Positions 44,135 to 55,215 of a stretch of 64,000 bases of DNA are shown piece by piece. The translations under genes and the position numbers were made by a program. Each line of letters opens with the position of its first letter. Position 1 is the stretch's first letter. The notes under the pieces are model-generated. The model did no database searches. It saw only the letters and a list, made by a program, of their open reading frames with translations, and had not been told where the DNA came from. The DNA comes from Pleurostoma richardsiae (lineage: Eukaryota > Ascomycota > Sordariomycetes > Calosphaeriales > Pleurostomataceae), in assembly GCA_030052745.1 (NCBI GenBank), contig JANBVO010000022.1:1-64000 (forward strand), read 5' to 3'.

Positions 44135-45436
44135 TTATCTCACCACTCCCGAGTCTCGCAGCCCCATCTTGGCAGCCAGTGCATCTGCAATATCCATTGC
44201 GAAACCCCCGTCATTGATGTCTCTCGGGTCGACGACAACCTCAATGCCGCTACCCTTGATCCCGTCGGTCACCGCCGTGAAGAGCGCCTCATCGGCGTCT
44301 GCGTCGGCGAACGGCCCTCCCGGCGTGGAGATCATGCTGACCCCTCCGACCGGTATCCACACCTGCACCAACCCCGGGCGCTTCGCGTGCTCGCGCAGCT
44401 TCGCGCATATGAATTTGCCAACCGCCCTGCATTCCTCCGGCGACGACCGCATCAGCGTCACCACGGGGTTGTGCTCGTACAGCAGCCGCCCTGCGCCCGG
44501 GCTCCTGTACTTCTCTGGCACGCTCTGCCGCGGCCCGAAGTTGCTCATGTCCGTCGCACCGAGCGACACAATGCAAGGGATCCCCGCCTCAGCGGCGGCC
44601 TCGAGCCGGTGCGGTCCCGCGCTCATGTTCCCGCCCGTGATCAGGTCGCAGACTTCCGTGGTTGTGAGGTCCAGTACCGCATCCAGCCGCCCCTCGCGGA
44701 CTAGCCGCTCCATAGCCTTGCCTCCGTGACCGGTGGCGTGGAAGACGTAGGCCTCGACGCCGTATTCTGTCTCCAGATGCCGCCGGATGGCGTCGACACC
44801 GGGTGTCGTGACACCGAACATTGTGATACCCACTCGCTTCCTCTCTCCCGACGGCAAGGACATGCTTTCGGAACCCTGCCGCTTCCTCCTCTCTGCATAA
44901 GACGACGCCGCCGCAGCGATTGCCGCACCGGCGTTGCTGAGGATCTCACACAGAACCTCGTTCAGACCCGCGATGTCTACAACAGAATATAGCATGGCAA
45001 TGTCCGTCTCGCCCACGATGGGCCCCGTGTCACCGCTGGCCACGGTGGAGACGATCAGCTTGGGGAGACCGATAGGGAGCGCCTCACGCATCACGGCAGC
45101 AGCAAGTGACGTGCCGCCGGTGCCGCCCGCTGCGACGATGCCCTGGACGTTCCCTGCCGCGTAGAGATCTCGTACGGCGCGTGACGCGCAGCCGGACATG
45201 AACTTAATGACTTCTCCTCTCGGCAAGCCGGAGAGGCTCTTACCGTCGATAGCATACTTCAAGACGAGCTCGTCTTGACGGATGCTGATGGCCTCATGCT
45301 GTATCGGAAGCTTGCCGACGTCTATGAGCGTAACTGCGACACCGTCAAGGTGCTGGTGTCCCAGGATCTGCTCGCGCAGGAAGAGGAGCTCTTTCAGTTT
45401 CGTGTCGCATGTGCCTAGCAAGACTACAGTTGCCAT
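44135..45436 (-). CDS. Tm-1-like ATP-binding protein (UPF0261 family)
   Basis: Intronless, 433 residues and complete. The N-terminus VVLLGTCDTKLKELLFLREQ matches the family start (GTxDTKxxELxFLRxxI). The nucleotide-binding glycine loop GGTGGTS lies at residues 104-110, and IVSTVASGDTGPIVG is another conserved block. The second subdomain carries VGITMFGVTTPGVDA, FHATGHGGKAMERL, TTTEVCDLITGG and IPCIVSLGATDMSNFG. In plants this module is the N-terminal half of Tm-1, the tomato tobamovirus-resistance protein, fused to a TIM-barrel half. In bacteria the two modules are separate neighbouring genes. Here the TIM-barrel gene is divergent, 757 bp away. Cellular function in fungi is unknown. Cytoplasmic; no signal peptide or membrane segment. 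Confidence 0.88.
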   Translation of the reverse strand: MATVVLLGTCDTKLKELLFLREQILGHQHLDGVAVTLIDVGKLPIQHEAISIRQDELVLKYAIDGKSLSGLPRGEVIKFMSGCASRAVRDLYAAGNVQGIVAAGGTGGTSLAAAVMREALPIGLPKLIVSTVASGDTGPIVGETDIAMLYSVVDIAGLNEVLCEILSNAGAAIAAAASSYAERRKRQGSESMSLPSGERKRVGITMFGVTTPGVDAIRRHLETEYGVEAYVFHATGHGGKAMERLVREGRLDAVLDLTTTEVCDLITGGNMSAGPHRLEAAAEAGIPCIVSLGATDMSNFGPRQSVPEKYRSPGAGRLLYEHNPVVTLMRSSPEECRAVGKFICAKLREHAKRPGLVQVWIPVGGVSMISTPGGPFADADADEALFTAVTDGIKGSGIEVVVDPRDINDGGFAMDIADALAAKMGLRDSGVVR

Positions 45437-46193
45437 TCTCGAGCAATCTAGATGTCTTCAATCGCAGCGGATCAAGGAGGAGCCATGGGTCGCATGATGG
45501 AGAGGGGCAAATGGAAATTTGAGGCGCGCATCAGAACACAAATGTGGACAACCCAAAGCACCGTCGACTGTCGCGTGTGTCTGGACGGTAATACTCCGCT
45601 GCGGGGAGACTGGCTCGGGACACCACCCGAGGTGGCTGCACTGCACGGCACTCGTGCAGTGACGTCAGGCATGGAGTTATGTCCTTTCTGCGATCCGCCT
45701 GATCCGTATCTGTACGATCGCTTCTGTCCGAAAGGCTTATTAAGGACTTCAACGTTGTGGTGTTGTGCACGACTCCGTCTGGAACGCACCAAGTACAACG
45801 GCTCCGTTCTCCGGCAGCCAGAAGCTTGAGCTGCTCTTCAGGGCTACAGTACGACAGGAAGAATCCATAGTGAGCAAGTCGCCGCTCGAAGGAACTGTCT
45901 AGGCCACTTCCGCCTGACGTATTGGGCTTTCCCTACGAACTCATTCGTAATTACGAACACCCACCCTCCCTTGCGCTGGCGGCGATACTAGCTGTGGAGA
46001 AGCCCGACACTCATTCAGCTCCGTGCCATTCGGTGACGTCAGGGAAGGAGAGCTGCTTCAGCGTGTGCAAACTTCGGAAACGGAGTGCACAGAGAGACCG
46101 GAAGTTCCCTTTCTCCCCATCTTCGGTCGTCTCACCACCTGTCACTCCACTCGCAGGGCACAGGCAGAGAAAGAAGGGAGGCACAGAGCAAGG
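45437..46193. promoter_or_regulatory. Divergent promoter of the Tm-1-like and TIM-barrel genes
   Basis: 757 bp between divergent start codons. No supported gene inside: overlapping frames at 45452-45829 and 46011-46244 have no domains. The arrangement would allow co-expression from one control region. Confidence 0.5.
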
Positions 46194-47115
46194 ATGGCTC
46201 CGCCAACAGATCGGAAGCAGATCCTTCGGGCTCTCCGCGACCAAATCTCCAAGGGTCAGATCATCATCGGCGCGGGAGCCGGCGTTGGTCTATCAGCGAA
46301 ATTCATCGAGGCCGGCGGCGGGGACCTGATCATCATCTACAACAGTGGCCGCTTTCGAATGGCCGGGCGCGGATCTTTGGCCGGCCTGATGCCATACGGG
46401 AACGCAAACGATGTTGTTCTGGACATGGTGAGTCTCGACTGCCCGCACCGCCGCTGGCAATCTTCAACTGAGCTCTATCCTGTGCTTGGAGTCTAACACG
46501 GATGTCAAATCACAGGCAAAGGAGGTTCTCCCCGTCGTCAGGAACACGCCCGTCCTGGCCGGCGTTTGCGGCACGGATCCCTTCTGCAACATGCACATTT
46601 TCCTCACGCAGCTGAGGGACCTCGGGTTCGCCGGTGTGCAGAACTTCCCCACCGTCGGCCTCATTGATGGCCAGTTCCGCGCCAATCTCGAGGAGACGGG
46701 CATGTCCTACGAGCAAGAAGTCGACTTGATCCGCCTCGCGCACTCGATGGACATGCTCACCACGCCATACGTCTTCAACGTAGAGGAGAGCGAGAAGATG
46801 ACATCCGCAGGGGCGGATATCCTCGTCGCTCATATGGGGCTCACGACGAGCGGCAGCATCGGCGCCTCGACGGGCAAGACCCTCGATGACTGTGTAAAAC
46901 TCATCCAGGAGATCCGCGACGCGGCGGTACTGATCAACTCCGACGTGATCGTGCTGTGCCATGGTGGTCCCATTGCCTGTCCCGAGGACGCTTCCTACGT
47001 GCTGCGGAGAACCAAGGGGGTTCAAGGGTTTTACGGTGCCAGTTCGATGGAGCGGCTACCTGTCGAGGAGGCTATCATGAATGTCACGAAGAGCTTCAAG
47101 GAGCTAAACCAGTGA
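46194..47115 (+). CDS. TIM-barrel protein of the PEP-hydrolase-like family (Tm-1 C-terminal half)
   Basis: Two exons, 46194-46427 and 46516-47115, phase 0, give 277 residues. Conserved blocks: [20 protein letters not shown] near the start, [15 protein letters not shown] before the intron, VCGTDPF at residues 95-101, [24 protein letters not shown] at 184, and [12 protein letters not shown] around 226-237. GAG and HGGP motifs are phosphate- or substrate-binding loops of this TIM-barrel group, which bacterial genomes place beside UPF0261 genes. Plant Tm-1 contains both halves in one chain. The exact reaction is not established; the family is named for resemblance to phosphoenolpyruvate-handling enzymes. 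Likely partner: the divergent Tm-1-like protein. Confidence 0.88.
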
Positions 47116-47827
47116 TCGCGGTCATGTTGGCTGCCATCAAAGTGCATAACGCATCGTTCACTTCAGACTTCCATCTCTCATCCAGAGTCCTCCTATTAGT
47201 GATAGCATACCATTGCCGGCCATTCTATCAAACGGCTAAGCAAGATCCAGGATATTAGGGCGTCTATGGGAGCAAACTTATACTAATCAGCACTGCAACC
47301 TCAGCTTTCTAGTTCCAGGTAGCGGCTCAAAGAATTTACCCTGACTGAACTTTGGATATTCATTGACATTGAAAGCTCCTGCAGCACAACCCAACCCAAC
47401 CCCCCCCTCCGGAAGTTCACAGCGAGGACATGAAGACAGCCGCCTACAGGACTATAGCTATCTTTACCGGCAAGCCAGGTAATTATAACAAAAAGTTTAC
47501 ATTACCCGCCATCATACATTCCGCATTTCCCAGTCCCGTGTTCCTCCCGCATTGGCCGCACAAAACGTTAATGGTGCCTCATAGAGCCGGTATCGCCGAA
47601 ATCGCAGTTTGTCCGGTGTCCAATCATGCTTACTCTCTCATCGGAAGGTCGGCATGAACCTACATAAAAAAGAAGCTCACCCCCAACATTAACTTTAGAG
47701 CAATCATAGTTTCTATGACTACTGCAACATTGGCGCCCAGCTAATCCCCGAGCTTCCTGCTCAGTCTGTGATCTTATGCAGCGGATTGTTCCTTCCATCA
47801 GTGAATAGTGATACTCGTCAGAAAAGA
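47116..47827. other. Intergenic region, no supported gene
   Basis: A C-rich run (CCCCCCCTCC near 47400) and short frames only. Confidence 0.5.
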
Positions 47828-48196
47828 ATGACTTCAACCGCCGGCCAAGAAGTTCACGCAACGAAAGGGAACTCGGCCGAGAAAATAGTCGGAGGCATGC
47901 TTGAAATCCAACCTACACCGTCACAGTTAGGACGGGTCTTTGTCGTCCAACGTGTCCGAGCCTTCTATCCTGGCGACAGGGTAACTGAGGTAGTGGGTGT
48001 ATTTGTGAGCCTCAAACACGCCAACGACGCAGTAAAGCAGTTGAGAGTGGAGTTCAAGTTTGAATACGGCCTCCCTGTCCCGGAGGAAGGAGAGGAGGAG
48101 TACGGGTTCCAATATGAAGATCTCGGAGACGATTATGATGGGCTTCGAGCTCCAACAGGTACCAGAGTTGGCTTGTCCCGGGAGTTCGACGAGTAG
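47828..48196 (+). CDS. Small hypothetical acidic protein
   Basis: A single frame of 122 residues starts at MTSTAGQEVHA; an upstream in-frame non-ATG extension exists but is not favoured. The core GRVFVVQRVRAFYPGDRV and VVGVFVSLKHANDAVKQL reads as beta-beta-alpha, and the C-terminus is rich in Glu, Asp and Tyr (EEGEEEYGFQYEDLGDDY). No signal peptide or known domain. Codon use looks genuine and the pattern resembles small uncharacterised ascomycete proteins, but no family name can be given. Confidence 0.55.
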   Translation: MTSTAGQEVHATKGNSAEKIVGGMLEIQPTPSQLGRVFVVQRVRAFYPGDRVTEVVGVFVSLKHANDAVKQLRVEFKFEYGLPVPEEGEEEYGFQYEDLGDDYDGLRAPTGTRVGLSREFDE

Positions 48197-50229
48197 GAGC
48201 AGATGGACGGCGCCAAGGGCTGGTATTCTTGTAGTGTGGAATGTTTCCCTCTTTGCTGGCCTCCCAAAAAATAACTAAAGGGCCAAGAAGTTGTAGGTGG
48301 GAAGGCGTGCAAAAGGGCCTGTCGAAGGGTTGGCCCAGGCCATGGCTAACCCCATTTAGTATGCAACACGTCGCTGCGAGCGCCGAGACGAAGGGATACG
48401 ATAGGAATGGAGTTAGTAATAAGTTCTAGTTCGGAGGCGGTCTGGCAGTCAATTAGTCAAGGTGTTTTCGAGTGGTTGATCGAGGCCTTGTCGACTCATG
48501 AAAGCTTCTTCTCTTCTTGACTGCTAATTGCTATGGCAGACCCGTTTTCATTTCAACGTCCCTCACACACCCTAATTACACCTTAGTTTTCTGGGTGACC
48601 AAGCCTTCCGCCGACAGGCTTTTCGCGGTGTGATGCACGAGTGGGTTATCATCTCCATCTTAGATGTGTTGTGGAGAACCCAGAGATTCTGGGTTCACTC
48701 CATGAATACTGTCTTTCTAAGATCGCTACGCCATGCTGTCCTACCCTTAATAACGGCTCATACCCCCCGCCAGACCGGCTATATAGTCATGAAGGTCCGG
48801 GGAACAGGGGGGGGGAAGGGGGCTCGAGGCATGAGGCCCGACGACGAGGAATAGCACGGGATTCATAACGAGAGAGGACCTCGAGGCTGTCCAGGTCATG
48901 GCAGGGAGGTGTAGTATAGCGAGTGTATGCGTATCCTATAGTTAGTATTGAACCAGCGATTTCGGAGCCACAGAGACTGCTCATAAGACCTGAACAATCG
49001 ACGCCCGCTGTTACTGTATCTCGATTATCACAAGACGGGAACTATCTAGAATCGGACTTGAGGGGAAACTCAAAGCAAAGCACGGCAGGAGTATGCAAAA
49101 TCGACACGGGCAAAGTCCCTGGCTTGTATTCGAACACGAGACAGTCTGCAATGGCTATGACAGCCGAAGTCCGTAGTAGCTCGTCGCCAGCTGACCATGG
49201 CGTCACTGAGGGCCCTACAGGGTTGACAAACCGTCGCGACCTGTGGGACCCCCAATACATGAGAGGAGCTGCAGCTGGAGGCAGAAGCGGAGGCTCCGAC
49301 GGAAACGCGCCATAGGATTGGCGAGAGGAATATTCCTAAACAGTAGATATCCCTATATGCCACGATTCAGCCGATAGTTCCAGCGGCAATCAGCAGTGGA
49401 CTGGTGTTACTAGGCTGAAGCACCAAGACTCTACGATCGGCATGATCAAGCCCTGCTGGGAAAATCTCAGCCGCTCCCATCCCGCAGCCTGACGAGACAC
49501 CGTTGTCAGGATCGGTGGAGTCACCTACAACACAGTCATGCGCCTTACAATAACGAGGGGTCTGAGGCGCGCATTGACCGCCTCGTCAATGACTCCAGCA
49601 AAGCGCTGCAGTCGCCCGCAGAGAAAGCAATTCGGCGCGCGACACTCTCTAGGGGATGCTGACACTCTATGTGAGCAACTACATGCCTATGCTTTGCCAA
49701 AGTTACGAGACGAGATAAGCGGCCGCGGAATGGTTGATACCGCAGCCGTGCGCTGTGGTATTCCGTCGTGCCATCAGACTCAACCTGGGGAACCAAGTAG
49801 CAGCATCCTAGACCCGTAGTTGACAGAGGCGATGCCTCCGGAGGCATCTCCAACCCCCCGGGAGCCAGAGTTCTCTACCTGTACAATGCGAGTGGAGCAG
49901 ACAACGATATTGGCCCCAACTTCAAGAGGGATCACGGTGCGCCAAATTGGGCCTTGATGGACCGTCATTGTTGCTATTCTAATTACAGGCCGATGGTATA
50001 CGTTTTGGCCAGCCACGTGAATTGGCTCGAATGGATGGAGTATATTATAGAGAGATTAAACGGATACTAGCATAATGAACAATGAAGAGAGCAAAATTGC
50101 TGTGTCTTCCATCACCGACGCAACTAGAAATGCAATGCCGTCAACGCCGAGTATGCACATGGAGGCTTGCCTGGCTGTATCAATGCGACTGTCCTCTTGT
50201 GAGAAGAAGCCCCTAGCTACACTTCCGCG
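48197..50229. other. 2.0 kb intergenic region, no supported gene
   Basis: Only mirrored short frames. A G-rich run lies at 48801-48830. A degenerate tRNA-like stretch near 48640-48715 was considered and not accepted. Confidence 0.5.
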
Positions 50230-52755
50230 TCACAGCCCCGAGTCCACCTGTGCCGGGCCCGTGTAAGCCTTCCACGCGGCGCAGTTGTCCTCGATTTGGC
50301 TCAAATCCATCGACGATGCGATATCACCTGCCCTCTCGAGAAATTGAACACTCAAGCCCTGGGATGCGTGCCACGAGATGTGGCAGTGAAACAACCATGA
50401 GCCTGGATTGTCCGTTTTGAAAGCCACCACAAGCCACCCGTAGGCCGGCAACATGGTGGTGTCTCGTCGTGTGGGGTTGTTGCCGTTAAGCTTCGCAGCG
50501 TCAGTTGAGGGGTCGAAGCTGACCGGCACAGCAGAAGGATCAAGAGGATTCGCAAGGGCATCGGAGCGACCAACGATGAGGAAATCGTGACCCTGTACGT
50601 GGACAATATCAGTTGTGAGCTGTTTAGAGTCAGTGGTTCCGACGGGAAGGTGACTCACGTGGAGATGCATTGGATGAGGGATGGGCGACACGTTCTCAAT
50701 CAGCCAGAAGCTCCACTGGAAATCTATGAGTCAGTAAAGCGATAACATGAGCAATAAACGCAGAGATAGCAAAGTAGCGGGAGGGGGCCTGATGCCGAAA
50801 CCCACGCACCAAACTCGAATCTGGCGGCTGGATAACGTTCTCCGCCGCCGGGAAGTCTGTTGTGTCACCGTCCAAGATGTACTGCAGTGTCGGCTGATCC
50901 CACTGGACGTCTATCGAGCTGCCGTTGACGGTCCAGAAGACTTTGGAAATGTTAGTGTCAACGTCAATGGCTACGGACAGGGTGTCTGAAGGAGTGGCGT
51001 TGAACGAAGCCACTGGGCCAGTCCAGTTCAAGACCGGCGTGAAATCGGTGCTGTCGGCGCAGAAGGTGTCCGGAGGAGGAGATCCCAGGTCTGTGGGTAG
51101 CCCATCATCGGCACCGGCGTACGATATGATGGCAGCCGGGTAGGGGTTATTGGAAGAACCGCAGACTAGGGCACTGGAGTAGGTCACGTTCATCCAGTAG
51201 TTGCCGACCGTCTGGTTAGCGTCGATGAGGATGTCGTAGCGCTGGCCTACACCCATGTAGATAGAGTCGACCGTGACGGGGTTGACGGGGACGAAGTCCG
51301 TCGCAATCACCGTCATATCATGCCCGACGATGGAGACGGTGAAGGTGTTGTCGACCGATGGATTGATAAGCCGAAGGCGATGGGTCAACCCTGGCGTGAG
51401 GGTAACTCTGGCATAGCTGCCGCCTCCACTGCCGGCGGGGTCGATGTTGGTCCCGTTGAAGAAGACGTTGTCGCTAGGCGGCGGGGAGCCTGCGAGTCCT
51501 GGTATGAAGGGGTCATTAGGGTCGCTGACGCGTGCCAGCAGCGTGTCGGCGGTTTCGTAGTACCAGTCCGAAATGGGCATCACGCCGAGGTCGACATCGT
51601 AGGAAGCAGACGCAGGCCCGTTGATCTGGATGGACCCAGTGACGCCATACGCATATTGTGAGGAGAAATGTGAGTGATACCTACACGACTCACGAGTTGG
51701 TATTTGCTTGTGGTGGGCACATGGCCTTTAAGACGGGCGAAGCGGGTGAGAGGGGGCTGCTCACCAGGACGTGCCATACTGTGCAGCACGGAACGTGTAT
51801 GTCTTGTTGTGCCCCGGTGGAATGGGGCATTCTGTTATGCCGTTGGTGCCGTCGTTGATGTTATTATCGAACTGGCGAAGGCCGTGCCAGTGGATCGAGG
51901 TTCTGAAGTGTACATCAGTTTACAAGGCTCGCTGTGAAAGATCCGCCCTCCGCCTCGCTTGCAAGGACGTACCCGTTTGTCTCCAAGTTGTTGATTACTT
52001 GCACCTCAATGGTGTCACCCCAGTCTAGATGGGCATCTGTCAGCTGATGGAGTCCTCCTTGTCTCGCGTCTGTTCGCTGCAAATCTCGCCACAAGGTCGT
52101 TCTCCAGAGTACAGATTCCGGGACGGTCCCAGCATTCATGTTGATAGCTCAACTCTCACAGATGGCCGGGAGCCAACATCCAATAGGAACAGGCTCGGTC
52201 ATGTTGAAATAGAAATATCGCACTAACCAGCTTGAATAACAGGTCCTGTTCCGTAAGTCTTCGGGTTAGTCGATGGCTGGAGAAAGGGGCAGGATGGGCC
52301 ATACCCGGAAATGCGCCTGGTAGGAAGTTTCTGTCAGCATTCACCTTTCTGACCAACCTTCTTGCCTCCAGCAAGCAAAACCTCTTCATCGGTCTTCACA
52401 TACCATTGATAAGCATCGCTTTCTTCTTCACCACTCCATCGGCCCCGATATAGTTATCGGCTTCTGTGAGGTTGAATATGTACTAAGCCGGTTAGCCTCT
52501 AGGGCTTCCTCCCAGCGAGGCCAGCAACCAGTGTAAGGGACTCACTAGTCTTGTCAGGTTAGTAGTCGGCACATAGGTCTCGTAGTCAGTGTCGATGTTG
52601 AAGCCATCAGTCCAGCAAGAGCGATTCGACGGTGTGTTGCAAGTTGACGAGCTGGGCACTGGATTAAGGTTGTCGTAAGGGGCCGCGGCGGCGAGCGGAG
52701 CGAGCGTGGTGAGGGACATCAGGCCCCCAAGGGCAAGAAGCGAGTGAGACAACAT
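50230..52755 (-). CDS. Secreted ascomycete laccase (multicopper oxidase), nine exons
   Basis: Nine exons give exactly 599 codons in phase: 52755-52546, 52482-52404, 52316-52305, 52245-52228, 52024-51973, 51902-51765, 51680-50810, 50715-50659 and 50592-50230. Two are microexons of 12 and 18 nt. The first ATG is 52755 (signal LLALGGLMSLTTLAPLAAA). Copper ligands are all present: IHWHGLRQ, WYHSHFSSQ, HPMHLHGHDF (spliced across exons 8 and 9) and HCHISWHASQGLSVQFLER. The chain ends in DSGL, the C-terminal plug of ascomycete laccases that sits in the oxygen channel. ASCWTDGFNIDTDYE-like N-terminal residues fit the family. The enzyme oxidises phenols with O2 outside the cell, in pigment formation or plant-material breakdown. 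The fragmented short exons hide it from ORF-based reading. Confidence 0.93.
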
Positions 52756-55215
52756 TTCCAAACTAACAACAGAAACGCAACTACACTAAACGAAAACAAG
52801 AAAAGCGAGGGTACCGTCCGCCCGGTAAAGGGTGGGCCAACGAAAGAACACTAAATTAATTCCCCGTAGTGCGAGAAGAAAAAGATGGAGACAAGACGGG
52901 GACTTCCCTGGGCACGCGGATGCCGGAGGCTTTATAGAGAAGCTGCTCGTCCGCCGCGGATGTCCTTTGTTGTGGACATCCTACTCCGATCGCCCGCAGA
53001 CGAGGTCCGTTCGGTATGCCAGCATCATGAGGGTAAGACACAGGCCGAATGCAGATGTGTCTCACCGATGCCCCGATGGCAGCGCTCGCATTCCATCTGC
53101 CTCGCATCCCGGGGCGGCCAACACTGCTAACAGCGACAGCTTATTGCTGCGCGCTCTTTGCCGTTATATTGCGGTGTGACACCTCGGGCGCCGCTGCAGG
53201 CTGCACTGCAACCAGGCTCGGCGTATCCGCCGCGAACGCTTCCTCGAAGCAACACAGCCACCGGCGCCAGAGACACTCGCAATGCCGGAAGCGAGAGGAT
53301 GATACTCGACCCACCGATGTCACCGGGGTGCACAAACGGCATTGCCAAGCACCGGACGCGCGACGGTTTCTTTGTTGCTCGCCCTAGGAGAGCAGCCGGC
53401 GAGCGCGGCCGGACTGCACGTTCCATCTGCCCTCCACGACTGCTCCCAGTGTCGGAACGCCGAAAGAGGCAGTTTCCATCCACGATTCCAGATGTGCATG
53501 TGACCTGATCTCTCTTGCGTACTTCACGGCTCGTGAGGTCTGTAGAGTGAGTGGCTTCTATACACCTCTTTAATCTAGGCTTTTTGTAGCCACAGGACCA
53601 CCCTCATCATTATTGCTGCTGGCCGGGGTCGGTAATGCTGTAACAGACCGCAATACGGGCGAGATGACATGCGCACACTCCAACGCATGTGCTCTGGTCC
53701 AGCTGCTGCTGCGCAACGATCTTCAGCCCAGCTTTTGATAGATGAGCTGGCAAGGCCTGGCCCAGTCGGTCCACATACGGGTAATGCCATGTCGAAGGAT
53801 TGACACGGCGATTCCTAATTTAACTAAGGTTGAGACACAGTCGCATATGCACGGAGGCTGGGAGGGGTCATGTCCCCTCTCCCCCACCGTTGTCGAGTTC
53901 GAGGCTGTGTCTCCAAGTTTGTCATCCCGACCTTCAATTTATCTGTGCATCGGATGGACGGCGGCAACTTGCAAGACGTCTTACCGTATCAACAAGCTCT
54001 TGTAGTAATTAATATGTTATCTAAGAGACGGACTTACTATCCCGTCTACAGGTCCTGGCTCCCATGGAGCAAAACGCGGTCGAAGGAGAATTTGCTGAGT
54101 TTCCCAAATGGCAGAAGAGAAATCTGCGGCATCGGACCTCAACATGACTTCTGCTTATGGTTTCATTGGCCTACCTCTGCTGGCCTGTTGGCCTTTTTTC
54201 GTCGTGATCCCACTTCTCGGCCGTTCCCGTTTGTTGCGGTATCTTCGCCGATTGCCAAATACAAATAACGTTCGAAAAGGGACGATAAGTGGTTACTGTC
54301 GACGCGGGAAAGGAGCAGGCGCCGCTCTGTCACGGCTCTCGATCCGCTGTCCAACCTTGGTTATTATTATAAGCTTGGCGGGCTTGCGTAACCGCAGAGA
54401 TGCAGTATAACCGGAACGTAAATGCTGTCGCACTGGGAAGGGCATCACACTTGTGCACGAAGCATCTAAATCATAGAGCCCCTACTGTTGTAACACCTTC
54501 CTTGCTATGCGGCTATTAATTATGCTTCTCAGTGAGAAGGACAAGCAGAGCCAGTTGACCACAAGTCCACGCGTCCAGGTCAAACAAAGCGGGCCCATCG
54601 ATATCGCCGCGCTCGAACCCGAGGTTGTCGTGTCTCACAGACGGCACCATTTTATTCAGAGTTGCGAGCATACCTAGAGGTCCGGTTCCGACTCTTGAGG
54701 GCTCATCAGCGTGGCAGTTAGCGGGATAACTAGCGGAGGCTGGGCGCGGGCGGCGAAATATCAGGCCATTGAACTGCATCAGAACTTACTCTTCGTCGTT
54801 ATGATTGATCGTTCAGGTCCTAAAACCCCAAACCCTCCTCTCCTAAGATGAGTGCTCATCTGCTGTCATGAGTGAGATGTTTTTGGGCGGTGAAACGAAG
54901 GGTGCCACAAGAACGCCGCTGGAAGATAGTGATAAACAACAGCCAGGCAGAGCGATTTGATTTACAATGGGACGGGTCAGAAGTTCTGCAAAGCCTAGAT
55001 TCGAGGGAAGGGCGGCTGGCCCAGGAGGGGAATTCAAGGGTGGGTCTTAACTTTGATAAAGGCTCAGCCGCACTTAGAGTGCATTAAAGGTCATCAGTGT
55101 GACGTACACAAAATGTGCTTGGAAATACGCAGCAACAGAACTACTTTAACAAACGCTCATGGGATTGCTTCCTTCACTAATTGAGAAGGGAACACCATAC
55201 ATCAAACAATAATTA
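52756..55215. other. 2.5 kb intergenic region, no supported gene
   Basis: GC-rich overlapping frames on both strands at 52832-53508 lack domains and splice partners. 53570-55200 carries only short frames. An imperfect near-palindromic purine/pyrimidine stretch occurs around 54000-54050. No transposon remnant recognised. Confidence 0.5.

Noticed and set aside
48635-48715. tRNA-like or SINE-like stretch (GTGGGTTATCAT ... GGGTTCACTCC, with a CTCCA/TGGAG stem)
   Set aside because: The anticodon loop is too long, the T stem pairs poorly and no acceptor stem forms; probably chance or too decayed to support.
52832-53508. Several GC-rich overlapping frames on both strands
   Set aside because: Mutually overlapping, no domain, no splice partners; typical of high-GC intergenic DNA.
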